This document shows positions 56,701 through 64,000 of a stretch of 64,000 bases of DNA, piece after piece (positions within the stretch are counted from its first letter, which is position 1; each line of letters begins with the position of its first letter). Source of the DNA: Cornus controversa. Its lineage: Eukaryota > Streptophyta > Magnoliopsida > Cornales > Cornaceae. The translations under genes were made by a program, and so were the position numbers. Location: the NCBI GenBank assembly GCA_026545225.1, contig CM048846.1, positions 50,708,270 through 50,772,269 on the forward strand, written 5' to 3'. Under the pieces are notes generated by a model. It searched no databases, was not told the DNA's origin, and was given only the letters and a program-made list of their open reading frames with translations.

Positions 56701-57673
56701 CCGTAATGATAGTCAAGGTTTACGAAAGAGGACTTGGTGGAGTTATCAAATAAACTCCGCCAAGTAGTTCATGTAGGAGACGATAGACGAGGTGGAGAAG
56801 CTCCCGGTGGCTGCTAGGAGGAGTAGTTACCCTCCTCCCCCATCATAAATCCACATACGAAGTGTTTTCTCATGCAGAAACCCTAGTCGCCAAGTCGGCC
56901 ATTAGAAACCCTAGTCACACTTTATGGCATAGATTTGTATAAAAACTGAACAAAAAGATCTAACATCTACTATCAAAGTTGTGCTCGACAACCTTTTAGA
57001 GAAGGTGACACTAAACATATCAAATAAAAAGCAAATTACTTGTACGAACAAAAAAATTTAAAAATTAATAAATTTATAATATTTTTATTTACAATACAAG
57101 TCTTAACATAAATTCATAATAACAAAAACAAAATCTAAGAAGAGATTCACCCATCAATGAAGAATGTTGCATAGCCTAATATTAAGTGCACATGAATGGC
57201 ATAAATATGTAAAAATAATTAGAAACCAAGAAAGGATAACATAAGTAGTTTTAAATTATGGTATCAGATGACAAATGATCTCATAAATCAGCCTAAGTGT
57301 ATTTGAAATGTAATGGTATTGAAAATTTCGGCCTAAGAATATTTGAAATCAATTACCATTGTGATATATATATTTTTTTTAACAGTTAGTAAATCAATCT
57401 AATTTAACCAATGAAATATTATATAAGCACATTTTAATCAATTAAACATCTTAATTATCACTGCTTGATAGCTAATTAATGTAACAACAAAAATTGTATA
57501 AAATTGGTATACACAAAAAATTAGACTCACTTTCCAGAAAAAAAAAAATATATAGACTTTCTTCATCCATTAATTGGAATTTGGATTTGTTAAAGAGAAA
57601 ATGGTGGTGTAGATCAAGATGTCCCAAAACAAGGTCTCATCAAGTTCCTATTGTGATTCTTCATAACTTTTTT
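56701..57673. other. Intergenic sequence
   Basis: No recognised gene. CTAATTTAACCAATGAAATA near 57398 and similar AT-rich sequence only. Confidence 0.45.
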
Positions 57674-58437
57674 TTTTTTTGGGGGGGGATGGTGTGGGGG
57701 GCATGGTCTCCACAGTGGTCCGCCCCTGTTTACATGCGTGCACATAGCATCAAGAATTTATCAGAAGCAAATTGTAAGGAATTAATTAAGAAAAAATAAG
57801 TTGCAGAAAATTTGACATTTTTCCTTAATCTAGCATCAGATAAATCAATCTAACACGAGCTAAACTAAGAAAATTCGGAACATACACATAAAAGAATGTG
57901 GTCTTGTGGTGTGGAAAAAAAATAAATTAATAAACAAATTATAGAATAAAGTGTAACAAATATGAAAAGATACATGCACATATGAAGAAAAATGACTAAT
58001 AAAACAATGTATTTGCAAAATGTAGATATAAAATTTAACTTCTTATATACATATGTACAAGGTGTCACAAATTTTTTTGGGGGACATGGTCTCCACAGTG
58101 GTCTGCCCCTGTTTACACGTGTGCAAATAGCATCAAGAATTTATCCATGAATAAAAGCATATTGTAAGGAATTAATTAAGAAAAAATAAGTTGCAGAAAA
58201 TTTGACATTTTTCCTTAATCTAGCATTAGATAAATCAATCTAACACGAGCTAAACTAAGAAAATTCGGAACATACACATAAAAGAATGTGGTCTTGTGGT
58301 GTGGGAAAAAAATAAATTAATAAAAAAATTATAGAATAAAGTGTAACAAATATGAAAAGATACATGCACATATGAAGAAAAATGACCAATAAAACAATGT
58401 ATTTGCAAAACAAAGATATAAAACAAAACTTCACGTA
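57674..58437. repeat. 383-bp tandem duplication carrying hAT/Tip100-like ends
   Basis: Copies at about 57680-58062 and 58063-58437 are almost identical: GGTCTCCACAGTGGTC, CATAGCATCAAGAATTTATC, AAATTTGACATTTTTCCTTA, AGAATGTGGTCTTGTGGTGT, GATACATGCACATATGAAGA. Both begin with GGGGG.CATGGTCTCCACAGTGGTC(C/T)GCCCCTG; its reverse complement, CAGGGGCGGACC, is the terminal motif of Tip100-type hAT elements. T11/G8 runs (57670-57688) mark the left edge of copy 1. Confidence 0.85.
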
Positions 58438-58795
58438 CTAATATACATATGCATTGGGTTTTGATATTGTGTATATGATGCAGTGGAAATTAGTTGATAT
58501 AGATTTTTTTTTGTAGTATGTATATGAGGTATAGGAGATATATTTTAATGGGTTTGAGGCCACATGGTAAGAGAGTTCTGCTAAATCTGGGATGTTATTA
58601 TGTGGGTTTGGTTTGGGGGACCAGATTTCACATATTAAAAATTGAAGACTTAATTTGGGGCACTTAACAAAATCTTTTAAAATTTAAAGGGGCTAGATTT
58701 CAAATATTAAAACTCAAGACTTAAATAGGGGCACTTAACAGAAGCTTTTAAAATTTTGCGGGGGCTAGACCCTTCATTGGTCCACCCCTGCTGAG
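58438..58795. mobile_element. hAT/Tip100-like right-end fragment with 71-bp duplication
   Basis: GGGGCTAGACCCTTCATTGG followed by TCCACCCCTG (to about 58790) is another terminus of the same type. Within it, GG..CAGATTTCA.ATATTAAAA, GACTTAA.T.GGGGCACTTAAC and TTTTAAAATTT are repeated at about 58618 and 58689. Confidence 0.6.
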
Positions 58796-59173
58796 CATCA
58801 CTAACAATGATCATAGTTCCCCACACAGCCATGAACTTTACACTCCGCAAGGAACAATTTTTGTAATTAAAACTTCACACCTGAGAAACCTAGGTTATCA
58901 AAAATTACTCTAATTTCAGTCAGTATTATCAGATAGCATCAAATTTCTCTTCTTCAACCACTCAATCACCTAAACTTTGTACATGAATCATTTTTTTTTC
59001 TGAATGGGATGATTTTATAAATATATGACAAATGTACAAAGACAAAAGAAGGGGCATTCCCCTACCAGTACATCAAGTACTGACCATGGATAGTGTACAT
59101 GAATCATTGAATCAAATGAATAGAGTAACTTCATATAACAACACCTGGATTTATTAAAAGATAAATAAACCTT

Positions 59174-59212
<39 letters not shown>

Positions 59213-60263
59213 AACAAAAGTAATATTGCTCCTCTCATTGTTTAAACGTTGTAATCAATCCCCTAGTAGTGCTATACTAGTTCTTACAGATTTTATTGAT
59301 ATATTAATTATACACCAGTAGCCACACTATATATTTATCTTCATGCAAAAATTTCATCTTAATCAACTCATGTTGTAATACTGCAGGCATCAGTCTTGTT
59401 CACATGGTATTGAAGTTACTATCCTAACCCAAGTGAATAGTAAAACAAGATTTATGAAACCCATTCCAAAAGGATGATATAGTGTGGCTTTAAGTGTATA
59501 ATGCTGTTATACACTGATGGTTTAGTTTTTAATATCTATTTTTATTAATTAGTTAAAAAACTAAGATTTATTATGAACTTTCAATTGTTATTTCCAACAC
59601 ACGCACCAAAAAACAACAAAAGCAATATCATATGCACATTTTGCATACCTGACCCAGGCAAATAATACACACATTTTGCATCAATTCAACAATTCCATTA
59701 TACTCCATCTCTAATAGTAAAAGCAATCAATTTAAACCCAATATCTTGACTACTCATAGAAAAAAGTAGTCATCAAATCAGCAAGTGCAATTACGTAATT
59801 AACAAAAAAAAAAAATCACATGCCACAAAATATACATTAATAAAGTGAAATTCTACTTCTCCAGAGCAGATCCACCACTTATAACAGCTTTCCAACAAAA
59901 TTGCACAATCGAAACAAAAAATTCACTACAAAATCAGCAAAAAATTGAAAAGTACAAGAGAAAGATAAACAGTTTAATCAATCAAAACCCATATCTAAAC
60001 AAAAATAAGTTTTACAAATTTCGAAGCTTCCTATACTTACAAATGGAGAGATAAAGACAACGACGACGAACAACAGGCCTCTCTTCTAGCGCTAGGTAGG
60101 TAGAAGGTAGAGAATGTTGCAGAGACTTATATATATCTAAGTATATGCATAATATCAGCTATTTCAGATGTGGAATGTGACGAGTGTTTGGTTTTCGCCA
60201 TTAAAGAGAGATGTAGACTTGAGGGGTGTGAGTTTGTGTGAATGCTTAATTTTGTCCATTCCG

Positions 60264-60313
<50 letters not shown>

Positions 60314-60860
60314 GAGAGAGAGAGAGAGAGAGTTTATGCCTTATTTATGGGATGCTATTAAATGAGAATATCAATGATGTTACTAAATGGACTGACATCA
60401 AAATAGGAAAATGAGATATGTAAGTGAAAGAAATCTACTTACCTTTATTAGTCAATAAACCTCAACAGAAACACGTGAATTTGAAATAAAGCAACAACTT
60501 TTGGGCTCAGAAAATTACGTGATCTTTGTTGGGGTCTTGAGCTCCTATTTATACAAATAATTAGGACTTGATCATCCTTGAATTTCACCCCCAGCTAATT
60601 CTTTTTAATTGAACTCTTCTTTTCATACCTGATTCATTAGACTCCCAATCCTACAAGAATTGGGATTCTCATTGCGCCTATTGGGCCTTAGTGCCCATGG
60701 ACTCATAACCCCATATGGGCCCACCAGCCCAATCAGGCTATATTGCTATTGATGTTTTGGGCCCTCCCACTTGGCGATTCTCCATTGGTCGTTCATTGAT
60801 ACATATGTCACTTTCTTAGTTGGAGAATTTTTCTCTTCACACTTTTTGTCTCCAATTCCC
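58796..60860. other. Intergenic sequence with CT/CA, TA/GA microsatellites
   Basis: (CT)n(CA)n at 59173-59213 and (TA)n followed by (GA)n at 60265-60332. A region of GGGCC-containing words (TATTGGGCCTTAGTGCCCAT, CCATATGGGCCCACCAGCCC) lies at 60675-60735. No coding gene recognised. Confidence 0.5.
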
Positions 60861-61147
60861 AACAAAAGGTAATTGCAAGAGGTAATTTTGTTTTTTTGAA
60901 GAATCAAATATCCTCGAACTTGGTGTTTACAGGGCTCCGTGCCTCATCAATAATCAACTTTTCTTGAGCAGTTAAAACAACCTAGTTCAATCATTACGCT
61001 TTCTGTTCTTGTGGTTAGTATGACTTCTCTTTTCCACTCTTGTTTATTGTCACTCACTTGTTCATCGTTGATCGTCTAAATTTGGAATTTAGAGGTTGGT
61101 GTCTCAATTTATGATTCAATTCCTTCTTTTTCTTTCTCTTTTCGATC

Positions 61148-61276
61148 ATGGGTGAGAGTAGTGAAAGTAATGAAAGAACTACCAGGCAAATGTCCACCAC
61201 CGCCGAACCTCAACCTTTGATCGGCGCAAGAAAGCAAATTAATCTGTCCAAACTAAGGGAGGAGTGTAAGGTCTGA
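61148..61276 (+). CDS. Short unassigned ORF, 42 residues
   Basis: ATG at 61148 follows a T/C-rich leader and opens MGESSESNERTTRQMSTTAE, then KQINLSKLREE, with a stop at 61274. The hydrophilic, Ser/Thr/Glu-rich start resembles the beginning of a retrotransposon gag or nuclear protein, but I cannot assign it. The frame ends by running into the antisense Athila gag relic, so it is probably a truncated first part of some other element. Confidence 0.2.
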   Translation: MGESSESNERTTRQMSTTAEPQPLIGARKQINLSKLREECKV

Positions 61277-62501
61277 TTCTCGTGATACGGTTGAGAATTC
61301 GGCCTATATTGAGGCTGTTGAGATTGGGAATTGTAGGAATTTTGTCCTTGATAAGATGGACTTGGTTCCTGAGATTTCCAAGAGAATGCAGGATGATTCT
61401 TGTAACCAGGATTGTATGTATTTGAATATGAAGCATTTATTGGTTTAGAGTACACGACATTTGCTTGTTCTTGAGCATAATCGGGGGATTGACCGGCCAT
61501 AGGACAATCCCGCACGTAATGTGAAGTGTTATAGCAAAACGAACACCCATCCTGATTTAAAACAGGTTGGCTAGAAGTAGGCAGCCCACTCTTCATGAGT
61601 TGGTCAATTTTTCCAGTAAGGGCCTCTACTTGCATAACGACCTCATCTGACCTTGATAATTCAAACACTCCTTTACTAGATTGGTGTTTTTACCCTTTCG
61701 AGAAGAGGAACGTTGAGTTGAATTTTCACTTAGGCTTTCAAAAAGTCTCCATGCCTCATCCGGACTCTTAAGAAGGAATGTCCCTCCACAAGAGGAATCT
61801 ACCATTTGTCTATGTTGATCACTCAACCCATCATAGAAGCTTTGCACTAGCTGCCTCTTTGGGACAGCATGGTGCGGACATGACCTTAAAAGTTCTTTCA
61901 ATCTTTCCCATGTCTCATGAAATTGTTCTTGGTCAAGTTGAGTGAATCTAGTGATTACTCGCCGAATATCACTTGTCTTTCCCATTGGGAAGTATTTTTT
62001 CAGGAACTCATGGTTCATTTCCCCCCATGAATGGATGGAATTGGGCTCTAAGGAGTTGAACCAATATTTGGCCTTATCCTTGAGAGAAAATGAAAACAAA
62101 CGAAGCCTCAAGTCATCTTCTGATAAATTTTGCAACCGGAGGGTTGAACAAACTTCAAGGAAGTCATCTAGATGCTTGTATGGGTCTTCGTTTGGAAGTC
62201 TATCAAAATAACTAAGAAGGTTGATGGTGGAAGATTTTATTTCGAAATGATTCACTGCAATATTTGGAAATTGAATGCATGATGGTGAAGCATATGTAGT
62301 AGGAAGGTAAAAATCCCTAAGAACTTCCCCTTGAGGAGGATTATACGGTGGTAGACCGGGGGGTTGTACATTGTTTGGGTCCATGTTTTCAGTCCTAGGC
62401 AAAATAGGGTCCCTAGAGGTTCCTCTACGTTGTCTAAGTGTCCGTTCAAGTTCAATATTACACGGAAGCAAAGGAAGTGACAATGACCGTCTACCTAACA
62501 T
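61210..62501 (-). pseudogene. Athila-type gag relic (frameshifted)
   Basis: The first frame (62501-61626, 291 codons) carries the gag core: LRDFYLPTTYASPSCIQFPN, HFEIKSSTINLL, RLRLFSFSLKDKAKYWFNSL, HEFLKKYFP and LRSCPHH..., the conserved Retrotrans_gag pattern of the Athila lineage of Ty3/gypsy. The second frame (61668-61210) holds the CCHC zinc knuckle CSFCYNTSHYVRDC (C-x2-C-x4-H-x4-C) and the SNTYNPGYKNHPAFSW motif typical of Athila gag. The two overlap in different frames, so a frameshift lies around 61626-61668. Protease and pol are absent: the relic ends near 61260. The first frame lies immediately downstream of the primer-binding site, as expected. Confidence 0.85.
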
Positions 62502-62745
62502 GCATCAATAGTAAAACACAAGTTATATATATACAAAAACAAAGAAAATTCAATCAAATGCACGAATTTTAGGCAATATACTCACAAGAGGTCCAAGCTT
62601 GAGTCTTGAGATACCCGGTGTGTGGTATACCTAAAATTAAACAATTTGAGAGATAAGAACAGAATATATACAAAAGGGATAAAAGAATTTCTAGACTAAG
62701 AATCAAATTAGACTTAATCTCTCAGTGGCGACAATTACATCGTAA

Positions 62746-62763
62746 TCCCCAGCAACGGCGTCA
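62746..62763 (-). other. Athila primer-binding site (tRNA-Asp type)
   Basis: On the minus strand it reads TGACGCCGTTGCTGGGGA, closely matching the TGGCGCCGTTGCCGGGGA primer-binding site of Athila/TAT elements. It lies six bases from the LTR edge at 62770. Confidence 0.85.
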
Positions 62764-62769
62764 AAATTT

Positions 62770-64000
62770 TGATGTGGCCAAATTTATTTTTCTTCTTGTA
62801 ACTTACTATTGCCTATCAAAATATAATTTAAACCACTCGCAAGAGAACGAATCTTTGTAGATATGGTTCTATATAGAGGGTATCGATCCCACGAGGACTA
62901 CGTGGGTGAATTGCACTATTGAAAGAGAACTTCCAATTTAATCCTAAAAACAGAATTTTTGGTTTGAATTTAAAACTATTTCGTAGAATGTGGAAACATA
63001 AAAAGTAAAGAGTTTGTGGAGTTGAGAGAGAGAGAGAGCTAGGGGTGGTTTCCACCTCTAGCCATTTGACGTGTCCAAGTATGTAGCAAATGGGATTTTT
63101 TATAAATATATGCAACACAATGTCATTAAGCTTGTGGCCTATAATGACATATCAAAAGATAAACATGATTTTTAACTAAACATAGCCCATCTTTAACAAG
63201 CATAGTCCTTCAACATATCTACTTATCCTACCTTCTAAATGTACCTATGTGTATCTGAACTATCCTATCTTGGCATGGGCTATATAAGCAAGAAACATCA
63301 CATTCCGTTAAAAACCATTACAAAGCCATCATTTACACTTTTTGTGAAAGGTGTAAATGTTGAGCATTCAAAATGAAATATTTCTACTCTAAGACAAGAT
63401 GAAGAAATGATATCAAATGAATATATTGAAGAGGTTCACAAATATTATTCAAAACACTAGGCTAAGTAATCAACATATAAATATAAATCCCAAAGTTGCT
63501 ACAAAATGAACAAGTTACATGGCTAGGGGTTTCACCCACACCCTAGATGGAAAGTTAGTTGAACATAGGAGATTTGCAATCCTCCATGGACAGAGATATG
63601 AAGTTCCAAAGGTATACTTCAGCCCTTCTTCTCTCTCCTCCCAAGTTGTTCTCCTCCTTTTTCTCCCAAAAATGCATATATGTCTCTCCCCAAGTGTCCT
63701 TGGGTCCCACATTGCCTATATATCTATATAATCCACCTAATATATATATGCTCCCTTCATATGTCTCTTTGAAGTCAGAAAATCCTCCAAAAGGACGTGC
63801 AAAAGTCATTCATGAATGCAAGTGGCAAGACAAGTAGACAAGTGGCCAACTTGTAGTCTGCAGAATCTCGATTGTGCAAAATTGAAGTTTCGCACAATCG
63901 AGATTTCGATCATGCGAAATGTCTATTTCACACAATCGAGATTTCGATTATGCGAAATCATCATCTCGATTGTGCGAAATGCCTTCATGAATTTCTTGAT
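62770..64000 (-). mobile_element. 5' LTR of the Athila element (runs off the window)
   Basis: The LTR edge TGATGTGG at 62770 is CA in the element's own orientation, right beside the primer-binding site. GGTATCGATCCCACGAGG at about 62880 is a word typical of this LTR class. The interior contains (GA)n at 63024-63038 and an array of CAATCGAGATTTCGAT palindromic repeats at 63864-63985. At least 1.23 kb long; the far end lies beyond 64000. Confidence 0.7.
63864..63985. repeat. Palindromic ATCTCGATTGTGCGAAAT array in the Athila LTR
   Basis: AATCTCGATTGTGC (63864-63877) is inverted perfectly at 63892-63905. Further units (TTTCGATCATGCGAAAT, CACAATCGAGATTTCGATTA, ATCTCGATTGTGCGAAAT) continue to 63985, mixing both orientations. 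Confidence 0.85.

Noticed and set aside
1-64000. tRNA, rRNA, snoRNA genes or CRISPR arrays
   Set aside because: No tRNA A/B-box pairs with clover-leaf potential, no rRNA blocks and no evenly spaced identical repeats with unique spacers were seen; the tRNA-like matches are retrotransposon primer-binding sites.

Overview
This is an AT-rich stretch of nuclear DNA from a flowering plant, most likely a core eudicot. The evidence is one intact intronless BRI1-type brassinosteroid receptor gene, several plant retrotransposon lineages (Athila, TAT/Ogre-like, Tekay/Del-like chromovirus, TRIM, copia-like), plant LINE relics, hAT-like, Mutator-like and foldback elements, and dozens of (TA)n, (GA)n and (ATT)n microsatellites. 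I cannot name the species. I see no tRNA, rRNA, CRISPR or bacterial-type feature.

Layout. 1-1.96 kb: 3' end of a decayed Ty3/gypsy pol with polypurine tract and start of a 3' LTR. 1.96-3.1 kb: a 571-bp tandem duplication. 4.5-5 kb: minus-strand LTR fragment with a primer-binding site. 5.9-10.6 kb: hAT-like elements, GGCCCTGTTTGG-type MITEs and a 25-nt-arm hairpin. 11.4-18.6 kb: composite tandem duplications, a TIR element with an AT-only core, a TAT-like LTR fragment with a minisatellite, a GC island, and a large inverted repeat built from LTR-like arms. 20-22.6 kb: hAT-like fragments. 22.6-25.2 kb: a compact TAT/Ogre-like element (LTR, gag-like relic, minisatellite, 3' LTR stub), cut by a Tekay/Del-like LTR at 25.2-27.1 kb. 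27.4-28.5 kb: a 1-kb hAT-like element (8-bp target duplication) carrying a complete 568-bp TRIM (5-bp target duplication). 29.6-33.3 kb: BRI1 on the minus strand, with its CT-rich leader and promoter to 33.9 kb. 36.1-36.7 kb: minisatellite. 37.1-37.9 kb: Mutator-like element with a nested foldback MITE. 38.9-39.25 kb: RTE-like LINE tail. 40.5-41.9 kb: long-TIR element with a nested MITE. 44-46.1 kb: a relic exon resembling the viroplasmin (Cauli_VI) domain, followed by a higher-order repeat. 46.2-49.4 kb: LTR-like sequence full of minisatellites and palindromes. 51.5 kb: minus-strand retrotransposon leader with a primer-binding site. 53.8-54.5 kb: second copy of the hAT family. 55.9-56.7 kb: LINE ORF1 (DUF4283) relic. 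57.7-58.8 kb: recent tandem duplication carrying hAT/Tip100-like ends. 61.2-64 kb: 5' half of a minus-strand Athila element (LTR, primer-binding site, frameshifted gag).

BRI1 is the only gene I judge functional. It encodes a plasma-membrane leucine-rich-repeat receptor kinase with all expected domains and catalytic residues. Its surroundings are layers of transposon insertions, so its regulatory space is probably short: about 0.6 kb upstream, with a TATA-like box, an E-box cluster and ACGTGG repeats. I did not find a new enzyme or defence system. The most unusual signals are the nested TRIM-in-hAT structure, families of perfect short palindromes recurring inside unrelated LTRs, the inverted LTR-like structure at 17.4-18.6 kb, and the higher-order repeat behind the viroplasmin-like exon.
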